Assembly: GCA_965223245.1 (NCBI GenBank) | Contig: CBDCVY010000013.1 | Span: 1,550,001 to 1,614,000 of the forward strand | Origin: CBDCVY01 sp965223245 | GTDB taxonomy: Bacteria > Nitrospinota > Nitrospinia > Nitrospinales > Nitrospinaceae | Length of the DNA stretch: 64,000 bases | Direction: 5' to 3' | Shown: positions 34,658 through 45,202 of the stretch, piece after piece | Numbering within the stretch: position 1 is the stretch's first letter | Layout of the letters: the number at the start of each line of letters is the position of its first letter | Notes under the pieces: model-generated | What the model saw: only the letters and a program-made list of their open reading frames with translations | Database searches by the model: none | What the model was told of the DNA's origin: nothing | Position numbers and translations under genes: made by a program

Positions 34658-36058
34658 ATGCTTTTTTCAAGTAAAGAGGAAGTCAAAAATCATTTAAGTG
34701 GTGTTGTTGGTTTATCCAATGGCAGTGTTCAAATAGAAAATGATGACAAACTTCGTGATAGTCGACTTGAAGCCTTAGTTGAAAATGCAATATTCAATGA
34801 AAATAAAGAAATTAAAGGGTATTCACGGTATGTCATTAAATCTGCTGCGCAACAATTGGGAATTATTCCCTCTTCCATTCAGGGGCTTTATGAGGCGCGT
34901 GGCGAAGGAAAAAACAGGGGTTATACCGTTCCTGCCTTAAATATTCGCGGAATGTCATACCAAATGTCCAGGGCTATTTTTAGAACAGCCATGAAAATGA
35001 ACAGCGGTGCCTTCATCTTTGAAATAGCAAAATCTGAGATTGGATACACCCATCAAAGGCCACATGAATTAATGTCCGTCATTTTAGGAGCTGCCATTCA
35101 GGAAAAATTTCAGGGGCCTGTTTTTGTTCAAGGGGATCATTTTCAAATTAATGCTAACAAATATCATGAAGATAAGGAAAAAGAAGTTTCTCAATTAAAA
35201 AATCTAATTAAGGAAGGCTTGAGTGCGGGATTTTATAATATCGACATCGATACTTCCACTTTAGTGACTCTGGAACCTGAAGACGTTAATGAGCAGCAGC
35301 GTCTTAACTATGAAGTGGGTGTAGATTTAACCGGTTATGTAAGAGAATTAGAACCCGAAGGGGTAACAGTATCCGTAGGCGGAGAGATCGGTGAAGTAGG
35401 GAAAGAAAATAGTAATGAAAAAGAATTACGGGCTTACATGGATAACTTTAGCGATCACCTGGCAAAATTGAACTCTAATTATAAAGGGATCAGTAAAATT
35501 TCTGTTCAAACAGGCACCTCACATGGTGGTGTTCCCTTACCTGACGGTACAGTTGCCGATGTAAATCTAGATTTTGAAACTCTTGAGCAGCTTTCCAAAA
35601 TTTCCAGAGAAAATTATCATTTAGCCGGTGCGGTCCAACATGGAGCTTCAACTTTACCAGCGGAGCTTTTTAACAAATTCCCGGAATTAGAAACTGCCGA
35701 AATCCATTTAGCGACAGACTTCCAGAATATGATCTACGGTAGTCCCGCTTTTCCGGGTTCCTTGAAAGAGGAAATCTACTCCTATTTGCGAGAGACATTT
35801 GCAAATGAGCGAAAACCAGATATGACGGATGAGCAATTCATATACAAAACCCGTAAAAAAGGATTTGGAAATCCATTTAAACAAAAGTTTTGGAAATTAT
35901 CTGATGAAATTAAAACTGAAATAGAAAATGAACTTGAAGGCAAATTTCACTTTCTATTTGAAAAATTAAATGCAAAAAACACTGAACAAATTGTTAAAGA
36001 CTCTGTAAAACCTGTAGCAGTGCCACCATCATTACAAGAGGAAATCCAATTCGCTTGA
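34658..36058 (+). CDS. class II fructose-bisphosphate aldolase-family protein (long form)
   Basis: A 466-residue TIM-barrel aldolase. Zinc-ligand and substrate segments of class II aldolases can be followed: VQGDHFQIN (about 157-165), GGEIGEVGKENS, QTGTSHGG and VQHGAST. The expected reaction is reversible cleavage of fructose-1,6-bisphosphate to the triose phosphates handled by tpiA and gap. It is about 100 residues longer than most class II enzymes, with an extra N-terminal helical segment (1-85) and a Lys/Glu-rich C-terminal extension, and resembles the long bacterial forms annotated only as class II aldolase. AAGGAG precedes the ATG. The substrate could be another sugar bisphosphate. Confidence 0.82.
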   Translation: MLFSSKEEVKNHLSGVVGLSNGSVQIENDDKLRDSRLEALVENAIFNENKEIKGYSRYVIKSAAQQLGIIPSSIQGLYEARGEGKNRGYTVPALNIRGMSYQMSRAIFRTAMKMNSGAFIFEIAKSEIGYTHQRPHELMSVILGAAIQEKFQGPVFVQGDHFQINANKYHEDKEKEVSQLKNLIKEGLSAGFYNIDIDTSTLVTLEPEDVNEQQRLNYEVGVDLTGYVRELEPEGVTVSVGGEIGEVGKENSNEKELRAYMDNFSDHLAKLNSNYKGISKISVQTGTSHGGVPLPDGTVADVNLDFETLEQLSKISRENYHLAGAVQHGASTLPAELFNKFPELETAEIHLATDFQNMIYGSPAFPGSLKEEIYSYLRETFANERKPDMTDEQFIYKTRKKGFGNPFKQKFWKLSDEIKTEIENELEGKFHFLFEKLNAKNTEQIVKDSVKPVAVPPSLQEEIQFA

Positions 36059-36118
36059 TCAACCAAGCTAAGCTTAAAGTTTAATCATTATTGTCTAATT
36101 ATTTGTATTTAAAAGGAT

Positions 36119-37645
36119 CTACTCTAGCCAAACTTTTACATAACGAATGTTGTCTTCCACTTCAAATAATACTTGCGGAGCGAACCCGGTTTTCATAACT
36201 CGGTTTTGAATATCTTTTAAGTCAATTCCCTGATTCCGAATAGTTTCTAATACCGGGGGATCAATTATTTCTTCTAATTCCTCTACTACTCGGCTGGGCA
36301 TGGTTAGCTCAACTTTATTTCCATTTACCTTTTTTACATTTACTTTCAGGAATTTAGCAATTTCCTTAAATGTTGAACCACTCTCTGCTATTTGAGGAAG
36401 ATCTACTTTTCTGGCTTCTGCAATAAGATCCCCACATTGTTGGTTTAAAATAAAGCCCCAGGATAAAGAAATGTTTAAACGATTCATCAATTGAGTGAGC
36501 CCATGCCATATGCGCATCAAAAAAATTAATTCTGGGGGAGCCGCGGATCTAAACCACCATTTTAATTCTCCCACCACTCCTTCAATCCTTTCGTTAATCT
36601 TCCAATCTCTTGTGTTGTATGGGGACTGTAATACAAAAGGATCAAACAAGATTTGTAACAATGCGGGCAATACAGGACGCAAATCCTGAAGTTTATTAAT
36701 ATCAAAACCAAGCAAAGCTAAACAAGAGGCTGGGTCAACGTTATCCCGATTTTGAATACCTGAAATAATCCTAAGTATCCCTAACCTCACTTTTTCAGAA
36801 ACTTCCAATACGCTCCCAAAATCATATATGACAATTTTTTGAATATTGCCTCTTTGAAAAGCGAAGTTATCTGGATTGGGATCGCAATGGACAAATCCAT
36901 GGCGAAACAGCATATAAAAATAATGGGTCAAAAATGCGCGCCCAAATCCTTTTCTTTCTTCCTCAGGAAGTTTTTCTACTTGGTCTAATGAAATACCTTT
37001 CTCAAGGGATTGGACCAAAACAGTTCCACAACTATATTCTAGTAAAGCCTCTGGAATGATCACATTCTCCAAAGAAGAACAGAGATTAAAATATTTTTTT
37101 TGTTGTTTTGCCTCGTTTAAGTAATCCAACTCTCTGGTAAAATTGTTGTGAAAAGACTCTCTATACCCTTCCAAATTAAAACCCCACTTGGAAACCGGGC
37201 CAATTTTTGGCAACCATCCAAAAAGTTTTAATTCTGTTTCAACAGAATCTCCAATGGAAGGATATTGGACTTTTACTGCTACTTTTTGACCGGACTTTAG
37301 TTTTGCAAAATGTACTTGTCCTAATGAGGCAGGGATACCTTTTTTATCAAACGAAATAAACAATGAGTCAATCGATTGGTGGTAGGCTTTTTCGATTTGT
37401 TCGGCCACTTCCTCAAAACTCATTACGGGAGTGGCCTTCCCTAAAGTCTTGCCCAACAATGGATCTTTGCCATCTATAGACAAAAATTGGCCGACCTTGG
37501 TAGGTAAACCACGGGAATTCCCTAAAACTTCCATTAAGTACTGCTGAGCTCTACTTTTCGTTTCTTGATCCGTGCTTCGGCGAATTTTTCTTACTGCTTT
37601 TCCAATTTTAAAAAGTTGAAGCCCTTTTTGTAAAATTTCTTTCAC
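36119..37645 (-). CDS. ABC1/UbiB-family atypical kinase
   Basis: A 508-residue protein of the ADCK/UbiB family. It shows the invariant KxGQ motif (LPTKVGQFLS), the A-rich nucleotide loop region (IPASLGQVHFAKL), the VAVKVQYPSI lysine, the HCDPNPDNFAF catalytic loop and the YDFGSV metal motif. UbiB proteins assist ubiquinone or other isoprenoid-lipid metabolism as ATPases rather than ordinary protein kinases. No ubiquinone or menaquinone genes are nearby, so the partner lipid is unknown. Its ATG overlaps the stop of the protease gene upstream by 4 bases. Confidence 0.9.
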   Translation of the reverse strand: MKEILQKGLQLFKIGKAVRKIRRSTDQETKSRAQQYLMEVLGNSRGLPTKVGQFLSIDGKDPLLGKTLGKATPVMSFEEVAEQIEKAYHQSIDSLFISFDKKGIPASLGQVHFAKLKSGQKVAVKVQYPSIGDSVETELKLFGWLPKIGPVSKWGFNLEGYRESFHNNFTRELDYLNEAKQQKKYFNLCSSLENVIIPEALLEYSCGTVLVQSLEKGISLDQVEKLPEEERKGFGRAFLTHYFYMLFRHGFVHCDPNPDNFAFQRGNIQKIVIYDFGSVLEVSEKVRLGILRIISGIQNRDNVDPASCLALLGFDINKLQDLRPVLPALLQILFDPFVLQSPYNTRDWKINERIEGVVGELKWWFRSAAPPELIFLMRIWHGLTQLMNRLNISLSWGFILNQQCGDLIAEARKVDLPQIAESGSTFKEIAKFLKVNVKKVNGNKVELTMPSRVVEELEEIIDPPVLETIRNQGIDLKDIQNRVMKTGFAPQVLFEVEDNIRYVKVWLE

Positions 37646-40467
37646 GAATCTTTTCCAATTTCCACTCCCGCTTCACGACGATGTCGTTTATTTTTTATTG
37701 GACCCAGGGTAGTTGCAACTCCCTCAGGAACTGCATCACTATTGCTTCTCGATCTCATCAAAAGAACCACTCTTGAGGTTTGATCATCTTGAAAAATTCT
37801 TTTTCCTGCTTGAACTACATCTTCCTTTTTAATATTTTTTACCACTTCAATTAATTTCTTTTTATATTCGAAATCTCCATCTTCTTCGGTTGCAAGATAA
37901 TAAAGCTCAGCGGATACTTCAGCAATACTATCCCCTTTTTTATTGAGGGAAACCAGGAGGCTCTTTCTGTGTTTTTCAAATTCTTCGTCGGAAAGATTAT
38001 CAAATAACTGATGAGAGTTTTTCATCCAACCTTCAATCCGTTTTTTTAATTCAAACGGACCATAAGTAGCAGATTGAATAATTAATTTAAAAAACAATCT
38101 ATCTTCTACACGATTTTGAAAACTCCATACAATATAACCTAATTGCTGATTGGTTCGCATTTGGGTATAAAAATCTCCCTCGACGATGGAAGCCGCAAGA
38201 GAAGCCAGGGCAACATTCTTTAATTCTTTATCCCCTATTTGTAGTCCATAGTAAACCGCATTATTATTATCTAAGATTTTATTGGAAAACAAAATCTTCT
38301 CTCCGGGATCTAACACCTCTACCAACTCCTTGTATCTATCCTTTTCGGGCAAAGGTTCACTTTGGATTGCATCCAGCAAAATTTTCAAACTTTCTCGAGC
38401 TTTTTCTACTGTCCAATTACCATGAACCAATCCGGATATATAAACTCTATCGTAAAGATGCTGAGCATATTTTTTTATATCTTCAAGAGTTACTTGTTCC
38501 AAAGCTTGCAATAATTCTTCTTCCGTATATTGCTTAATCAACCAAATTTGACGATTAAAATAAGCGGCACGCGAATAAGCCTGACCGAGTTTTCTATTCC
38601 TTAATCCGCGAACCATGGCCTCTTTAATATCTTTGAATTTTTGTTCTGAAATCTTAACGGTCTTTAAATTTTTTGCTACCAAAGAAATTAGATCTGTCAC
38701 TCGCTGAGAGTATCCACCTACGGAAAATACCATTCCTTTTTTTTCAATTCCCAAGCCATAGGATAATCCTGCTAAAGAAATAGGATAAGTAATTTCATTA
38801 AGAGATTCATGAAGAGCCGCATCGTATAGTTTAGACCGTGCTAAATTCTCAACCGTGTCATAAACATGGGGAGTTTCAATTCTGTATTTAATAAAAACTT
38901 TAGGTTGTTTAAATTTATTATCGAATTGGTACCAAACTTTAGAAATATCATTATTTTGGATTAAGACGGGACTTTGCTCTATTAAGGCTAAATTATCCGG
39001 GATAAAATCATTTTTGTTTGGATAAGAAAAACCATTAAAAGAAGCAGGTGAGGCCAACTTTTGAAATTGTGCTCCACCAATCTCTTTCAAAGAATATTCC
39101 GCACCATAATAGGGATCAGTTTGATCCGTTTCCAAATTTTTTGAGCTCAATACGGCAAGCATATTCTCTGGGGTCAGAGTTTTTAAAATTGCCGAGTATG
39201 CTTCTGGTTCAAATTTTTTATATAAATAAGGAAGTGTTTCCACATCTTTTAACAAATATTTATGCATTAATGAAGCTTTTGAAGCTACGTAACCCATACC
39301 CTCCTGAGGACTTTTCCACTCAAAGTCTATTTGTGCCATTACTTGATTCTCTTTATAAGTATAGGGTTGAATTCCTGTCTTATTTATCATCTGAATATAA
39401 GCAAACACTATTTCCATAATTCGTTCATAATTTTCCAAGCCCTTTTGAGTCAAATTTATTGAAATAGTGAATGAATTTATATTTGGATGACTATAACCAC
39501 CGCCTGCGGATAACCCTAACGCTAACCCTTCTTCCTTTAATTTCGATAATAGGGACCCGTTTCCCTCATACCCCAATACAGACCCAACAATGGATGCAGG
39601 TTTACTTTCTAAATAATTATGCAAATGAATAGTTGGGAAATTTAAACTTAAAGAACGAATATCTTTAATCGTTTTTATTTTTAATAAACGATATTTTTTT
39701 TTCAAGGGTTTACGGAATTCAGAACTGATAGGGTCTTTTTTTACTGGAAAATCCTGGATAGGGCTAAAATATTTTTTTGCCAGTTTCTCTAATTCATCTA
39801 ATGATAATTTAGACAAAATAGCTAACCGCATATTGGAAGCTGCGTAATATCTTTTATGGAAAGCTAATAATGCAGGTCTATTGTCACCAGATAAGGTTTC
39901 TTTACTACCAATATTAAACTTTTTGATTGGATGCCCTTCTTCAGAAACTTGGTCTGTAACAAAATTGGACCGCCACCCATCTTGCATTCTATTCTTATCA
40001 AATTCACTACTGACCGCATTTACTTCTCTCTCTGCATAATCTTTATCAAATAATGGTGCACGAAAAAAATCACTAAACCTTTCAACAGCCCCTTCAAATC
40101 CGTCATGACTCACTTGAAAAAAATAGTTAGTGATATCATCTCCCGTATAAGCATTACTTGCTCCGGAATTTGCATTTAAATATTCCTTAAAAGAACCTAC
40201 TTTGGGAAATTTTTCTGTTCCCAAAAAAAGCATGTGTTCTAAATAATGAGCCAAGCCTAATTTTTCTTTAGGATCATAAAGGCTTCCAACACCGACGGCC
40301 ACTGCCGCAGCACTTCGATCCACTTCAGGGTCATGCATTAGTAATACTTGCATCCCATTATTCAAAGTGAGGGTTCGGACTTCTCTTTTAAAAGCAAAAA
40401 CAGATGAAGATTGAAAAACCAGAATAAATATTAGAAAGATGCAGCACAACGAACATCGGGTACGCAC
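37642..40467 (-). CDS. M16 family zinc metalloprotease (insulinase/pitrilysin-like), exported
   Basis: A 941-residue protease with four M16 lobes. A signal peptide (about 1-25, ending VFAF) sends it to the periplasm. The inverted zinc motif HYLEH is at 74-78 and the third ligand is E155 in SSEFDKNR, the spacing seen in pitrilysin. The YTGDDITNYFFQV and RTNQQLGYIVWSF segments are also pitrilysin-like, and length fits the single-chain type. It probably degrades short peptides or signal peptides. The UbiB-like gene follows with a 4-base overlap. Confidence 0.93.
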   Translation of the reverse strand: MRTRCSLCCIFLIFILVFQSSSVFAFKREVRTLTLNNGMQVLLMHDPEVDRSAAAVAVGVGSLYDPKEKLGLAHYLEHMLFLGTEKFPKVGSFKEYLNANSGASNAYTGDDITNYFFQVSHDGFEGAVERFSDFFRAPLFDKDYAEREVNAVSSEFDKNRMQDGWRSNFVTDQVSEEGHPIKKFNIGSKETLSGDNRPALLAFHKRYYAASNMRLAILSKLSLDELEKLAKKYFSPIQDFPVKKDPISSEFRKPLKKKYRLLKIKTIKDIRSLSLNFPTIHLHNYLESKPASIVGSVLGYEGNGSLLSKLKEEGLALGLSAGGGYSHPNINSFTISINLTQKGLENYERIMEIVFAYIQMINKTGIQPYTYKENQVMAQIDFEWKSPQEGMGYVASKASLMHKYLLKDVETLPYLYKKFEPEAYSAILKTLTPENMLAVLSSKNLETDQTDPYYGAEYSLKEIGGAQFQKLASPASFNGFSYPNKNDFIPDNLALIEQSPVLIQNNDISKVWYQFDNKFKQPKVFIKYRIETPHVYDTVENLARSKLYDAALHESLNEITYPISLAGLSYGLGIEKKGMVFSVGGYSQRVTDLISLVAKNLKTVKISEQKFKDIKEAMVRGLRNRKLGQAYSRAAYFNRQIWLIKQYTEEELLQALEQVTLEDIKKYAQHLYDRVYISGLVHGNWTVEKARESLKILLDAIQSEPLPEKDRYKELVEVLDPGEKILFSNKILDNNNAVYYGLQIGDKELKNVALASLAASIVEGDFYTQMRTNQQLGYIVWSFQNRVEDRLFFKLIIQSATYGPFELKKRIEGWMKNSHQLFDNLSDEEFEKHRKSLLVSLNKKGDSIAEVSAELYYLATEEDGDFEYKKKLIEVVKNIKKEDVVQAGKRIFQDDQTSRVVLLMRSRSNSDAVPEGVATTLGPIKNKRHRREAGVEIGKDS

Positions 40468-40608
40468 AAAACACCTCCAAAAATTCGTAAAAGGGGAGAA
40501 AATTAAATTTATTTAAACGCAGTTGTAATTAGGAAAACAAGCAATAAATCCTGTTAGTATTATACAGAGCTTGAAAAAATATAAGAATTAAAAGTTTTTA
40601 ACTTTGGC

Positions 40609-41511
40609 CTAGTTAGGGTTCCAAGCCATCAACCCAACCCCTAAAACAGTCAAAAATCCAGCTAAAATTCGTTTCTTTCCAAAAGGTTCTTTTAACTGAA
40701 GGACCCCCCACAGAACCACCATAATAACGCTGGTTTGACGAACCGCCACCACTTGTCCCACGGGTTCAAATTGAAGGACAACACAAATCAAACCATAGGA
40801 ACCCAAAGTCGCTAAACCTGCAATGATTCCTTTTTTCCAATCAAGTCTCCATTCTGAAAAAATCTCATCTTTAGGATAGCGCGCAAACAAATATACATTA
40901 CATAGAGTAAACCCAATAAATGACTCTAAGAAAAAAAATATGATTCCATTTAAAAACTTCTGATCTGGACTCAAATTAATAAATATTTCCATCCCGCGTT
41001 TATCAACCAAACTATAAGAAACCACCAAAATTAATGTGATAAATGCCCACCTTAAATCTTTATGTAATACCGCTTCCCATAAATTTTTAAACCCACTTAT
41101 TAAATGTCCATCAAAATGTAATATATAGACAGCAAGCAAAATTGTAACTATCGCTATAAAAGATATTATGGTGAGTTGTTCACCCAAAAAAAACCAGGCA
41201 AATGCTGGGACAAAAACAGGAGCGGAACGAGCAATGGGATACACATAAGAAATATCCTGGGATTCATAGGCCTTGGAAAGGCTTAATATATAAACTCCGT
41301 GTAAAATTCCTGACCATATAACCCAAATGTAAATTTCGGAAGGAATTTGAAGGTTTTTATTAAATACAAAAAATAACAATGCGAAGCCCATAATCCAAAT
41401 ACCTTTCAATCCTGAAAGAAAATTAGATTTCCGGCTCGTCTGCGTTAATACATTCCACAAGGCATGGAAGAAGCTGGAAAGTAATATTAATCCTATACTA
41501 CTTAAAGACAA
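40609..41511 (-). CDS. EamA/DMT-superfamily transporter
   Basis: A 300-residue inner-membrane protein with about ten predicted helices in two EamA repeats. The first ends near WFFLGEQLTIISFIAI (about 115-135), the second near VLWGVLQLKEPFGKKRILAGFLTVLGVGLM. The substrate cannot be predicted: members export amino acids, metabolites or cations. It stands alone on the minus strand, with 250 gene-free bases before the divergent acyltransferase fusion gene. Confidence 0.88.
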   Translation of the reverse strand: MSLSSIGLILLSSFFHALWNVLTQTSRKSNFLSGLKGIWIMGFALLFFVFNKNLQIPSEIYIWVIWSGILHGVYILSLSKAYESQDISYVYPIARSAPVFVPAFAWFFLGEQLTIISFIAIVTILLAVYILHFDGHLISGFKNLWEAVLHKDLRWAFITLILVVSYSLVDKRGMEIFINLSPDQKFLNGIIFFFLESFIGFTLCNVYLFARYPKDEIFSEWRLDWKKGIIAGLATLGSYGLICVVLQFEPVGQVVAVRQTSVIMVVLWGVLQLKEPFGKKRILAGFLTVLGVGLMAWNPN

Positions 41512-41761
41512 TAAATTCGTCCCGATTAAGAATGTTTAGTGGATATTAAAATTAACAAAGAATTGAATTTTAATGCTGTTGAGAATAATAGTTACAGATT
41601 AAACTGTCAATTGCTCAGAAAAAACAAAATTTTTCAGTTCGCAATTTAATTTATCAAAAGACCCTAAACGTGCATTTGTTTCGAATAATGTTAAAATAGC
41701 TACCAATGTTAAAAATCGAATTATTCTTCCTTTAGAATATTTAGATTGCCTCAAACAAAAA

Positions 41762-44700
41762 ATGATCCAAAATCAATTCCAATTACTCCGAACCCCCCGA
41801 TTTCTTCCTTTATTTATCACTCAATTTTTGGGGGCATTTAACGATAATGTTTTCAAAAATGCCTTAGTCATTTTAATCACCTATGTCGCCGCTGAGAAGG
41901 CGGGGCTTAATCCTCAGTTAATGGTGACTGCTGCTGCGGGGGTTTTCATATTACCGTTCTTCCTATTTTCAGCAACTGCCGGCCAATTAGCAGACAAGCA
42001 TGAAAAAGTAAGTTTAATTCGAATAATAAAATTTATAGAAATTTTATTAATGGCCGGAGCTGTATATGGATTTTATTCTGAGAGCACTTCATTTTTACTA
42101 GTAATTCTTTTTTTAATGGGAACACAATCCACATTTTTTGGGCCTATTAAATACGGAATTCTGCCAGAAAAATTAAAAGAAGAAGAGTTAATTAGTGGAA
42201 ACGCATTAATCGAAGCGGGTACTTTTGTAGCTATTCTAGTAGGAACCATTATAGGTGGACTATTAATTCTTAGCAGTTTTGGTGTTGGACTGGTTTCTTT
42301 CCTGATTATATTTGTAGCTATAGGGGGCTGGATTAGCAGTTTCTTTATTCCCACCGGTTTAGCCGCTGATCCTTCTCTTAGAGTTGATCATAATATTTTT
42401 AGAGAAACCTGGAAAATAGTCAATTACACTCGAAATCATCGAGATGTATTTTTGTCTATCCTTGGAATCTCATGGTTTTGGTTAGTCGGAGCCACCTTCC
42501 TTGCACAATTTCCTACTTACGGAAAAGATATCATTGGCGGAAATGAACAAGTAGTTACGCTTTTTCTGACTATCTTTACAGTTGGAATCGGAATCGGCTC
42601 CCTACTATGTAATAAACTTTTGCGGGGGGAAATAGTTGCAACCTATGTACCTTTGGGAATTTTAGGAATGACCTTATTTACGGTCGACCTTTATTTTGCA
42701 AGTAAATACACATTCACATCCGCACCTGGAGAACTAATTGGTGTATTCTCTTTCCTTTCTCATTTAACCAGTTGGAGAATATTAGGAGATCTTTTTCTAA
42801 TTTCGATTTGCAGCGGTATTTATATAGTTCCTCTGTATGCAATCATGCAGGCAAGAACTGAGCTCAGTCATCGTTCCCGGACCGTAGCCAGCAACAATAT
42901 ATTAAATGCATTATTTATGGTGGTGTCCGCATTGGGCACATCATTAATGCTAATAATGGATTTTTCCGTCACCCAAGTATTTTTGACGATAGCCTTTCTA
43001 AATGGATTTGTTGCAATTTATATTTGTAAGTTGTTACCCACCGCTTTAATAAAAACAGTTTTTCAATGGATATTTAAAACTTTTTATAAAATAGAAATAC
43101 AAGGTTGGGAGAATTACAAAAAAGTAGAAAAGGAAAAAGTAGTCATCGTAGCAAACCATCTTTCTTTTCTCGACCCTCCTTTAATCGCCTCATTCATTTC
43201 AGAAACTTTAGTATTTGCCGTCAACACTCAAATTGCCAGGAACAAATGGTTAATACCATTTCTTAGAATGGCTGAAACATTTGCCTTAGACCCAACCAAC
43301 CCCCTGGCAACCAGAACACTCATTGAAAAGATTAAAGATGGAAAAAAGGTTGTCATATTTCCTGAAGGAAGAATCACCGTGACAGGTTCCTTAATGAAAG
43401 TTTATGAGGGCCCCGGAATGGTGGCCGATAAATCCGGAGCAAAAATTCTTCCAATTCGAATTGACGGTGCTCAATATTCCCCTTTTTCCCGCATGAAAGG
43501 GAAAGTACGAATTCGGCTTTTTCCAAAAATCACTATTTCATTTTTAGAACCACAAACCTTTAAGTTACCGGAAAACCTAAAAGGAAAACAACGCCGCCAA
43601 ATGGCCGGATCCCAACTGTACGATTTAATGGTCAAAATGATTTTTCAGTCCAGCAAAGTAAATCAAACACTTTTCGAATCTTTACTAGAAGCAAAATCAA
43701 TTCATGGTTCTCGCCATTTAATCATTGAAGACACAGATCGAAATCCAATGTCATATTTTCAAGTTGTTTTGAAAAGTTTTGTTCTTGGAAAAATCGTTTC
43801 TAAAATATCCAAACCGGGTGAATATTTAGGAATTCTTCTTCCAAATTCCTTAGGTGTCATCATTTTATTTTTTTCCATGCAGGCATTTGGACGAGTTCCT
43901 GCTCTTTTAAATTTTTCAGTTGGAAAACGAAATTTATTATCAGCTTGCAAAACAGCTCAACTAAAAATAGTTTTCACATCAAGACGATTTATTGAGCTGG
44001 GCAAATTGGAGGAATTGGAGAAAGCAATAAAAGATAATGATATTCGATTAATTTATTTAGAAGACCTCGCCAAAGAAATCAAAATCACTACCAAACTGTC
44101 AGGGTTATTAGGATCCCTATTTCCAAATATTTTTTACAATTTTTCTGACAAAATAAAAGATCCGGAAAAACCCTCTGTAATCCTTTTCACATCAGGTTCA
44201 GAGGGAGTTCCCAAGGGTGTTGTTTTAAGCCATTTGAATATTCAGGCTAATCGATGTCAGGCAAGTTCTAGAGTGGATTTTGGGCCATCAGATATTGTTT
44301 TTAATGCATTACCCATTTTTCATTCCTTTGGTCTAACAGGAGGCACCTTGCTTCCTATTCTTGAGGGAGTAAAATCCTTTCACTACCCCTCCCCCCTTCA
44401 TTATCGAATCATTCCAGAATTATGCTACGACGTCGATGCCACCATAATGTTCGGAACTGATACTTTTTTAAATGGATACTCTCGTTACAGTCATCCTTAT
44501 AATTTTTATAGTTTACGATATGTTTTTGCAGGAGCTGAAAAACTAAAAGATGAAACCCGACGTGTTTGGCAAGACAAATTTGGAATACGTATCTTAGAAG
44601 GCTATGGGGCTACTGAAACCGCCCCAATTTTATCGCTTAATACAAAGATGCATTATAAAGCAGGTACAGTGGGCAGGCTACTACCTGATATTAATTTCAA

Positions 44701-45187
44701 ATTACAGGAAGTTCCTGGCATTGAAAACGGAGGGCGCTTACTTGTATCCGGGCCTAATATAATGCTTGGGTATTTATTGCACGATAGACCAGGTCAATTA
44801 ATCCCTCCTCCGGATGGCTGGTACGACACAGGAGATATTGTGAATGTTGATGATGAAGGGTTTATCACGATAAAAGGGCGGGTCAAACGTTTTGCCAAAA
44901 TTGGGGGCGAGATGGTTTCTTTAACTGCAGTAGAAAATAACATATCTCAATTATGGCCCGGTTTTCCACATGCTGTTGTAAGCATTCCAGATGAAAAAAA
45001 AGGTGAACAATTAATTTTAATGACAGAATATAAGGAGGCCACCCGAGAGCCCATTATTTCCCACACTCAAGAAAATGGATTGGGTGAAATAAATATTCCC
45101 AAGACCATTAAGGTTGTCGATAAACTCCCTGTTCTTGCCACAGGAAAAATAGATTATGTTCAAATTCAAGAAATGGTAGAGAATTAA
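41762..45187 (+). CDS. fusion of lysophospholipid transporter, PlsC acyltransferase and acyl-ACP synthetase (LplT-Aas-like)
   Basis: A 1141-residue three-part protein. Residues 1-420 are an MFS transporter with about twelve helices (FLGAFNDNVFKNALVILI is the LplT start). Residues about 445-630 are a PlsC/LPLAT domain with NHLSFLD (HX4D) and IFPEGR. Residues about 640-1141 are an AMP-forming ligase with LFTSGSEGVPKGV, YGATETAP, WYDTGD and GRVKRFAKIGGEM. In E. coli LplT flips lysophospholipid inward and Aas re-acylates it; the fusion is a known single-chain version. It recycles lysophosphatidylethanolamine from lipoprotein acylation or damage. Confidence 0.93.
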   Translation: MIQNQFQLLRTPRFLPLFITQFLGAFNDNVFKNALVILITYVAAEKAGLNPQLMVTAAAGVFILPFFLFSATAGQLADKHEKVSLIRIIKFIEILLMAGAVYGFYSESTSFLLVILFLMGTQSTFFGPIKYGILPEKLKEEELISGNALIEAGTFVAILVGTIIGGLLILSSFGVGLVSFLIIFVAIGGWISSFFIPTGLAADPSLRVDHNIFRETWKIVNYTRNHRDVFLSILGISWFWLVGATFLAQFPTYGKDIIGGNEQVVTLFLTIFTVGIGIGSLLCNKLLRGEIVATYVPLGILGMTLFTVDLYFASKYTFTSAPGELIGVFSFLSHLTSWRILGDLFLISICSGIYIVPLYAIMQARTELSHRSRTVASNNILNALFMVVSALGTSLMLIMDFSVTQVFLTIAFLNGFVAIYICKLLPTALIKTVFQWIFKTFYKIEIQGWENYKKVEKEKVVIVANHLSFLDPPLIASFISETLVFAVNTQIARNKWLIPFLRMAETFALDPTNPLATRTLIEKIKDGKKVVIFPEGRITVTGSLMKVYEGPGMVADKSGAKILPIRIDGAQYSPFSRMKGKVRIRLFPKITISFLEPQTFKLPENLKGKQRRQMAGSQLYDLMVKMIFQSSKVNQTLFESLLEAKSIHGSRHLIIEDTDRNPMSYFQVVLKSFVLGKIVSKISKPGEYLGILLPNSLGVIILFFSMQAFGRVPALLNFSVGKRNLLSACKTAQLKIVFTSRRFIELGKLEELEKAIKDNDIRLIYLEDLAKEIKITTKLSGLLGSLFPNIFYNFSDKIKDPEKPSVILFTSGSEGVPKGVVLSHLNIQANRCQASSRVDFGPSDIVFNALPIFHSFGLTGGTLLPILEGVKSFHYPSPLHYRIIPELCYDVDATIMFGTDTFLNGYSRYSHPYNFYSLRYVFAGAEKLKDETRRVWQDKFGIRILEGYGATETAPILSLNTKMHYKAGTVGRLLPDINFKLQEVPGIENGGRLLVSGPNIMLGYLLHDRPGQLIPPPDGWYDTGDIVNVDDEGFITIKGRVKRFAKIGGEMVSLTAVENNISQLWPGFPHAVVSIPDEKKGEQLILMTEYKEATREPIISHTQENGLGEINIPKTIKVVDKLPVLATGKIDYVQIQEMVEN

Positions 45188-45202
45188 TTTAATATACGCT
45201 AT

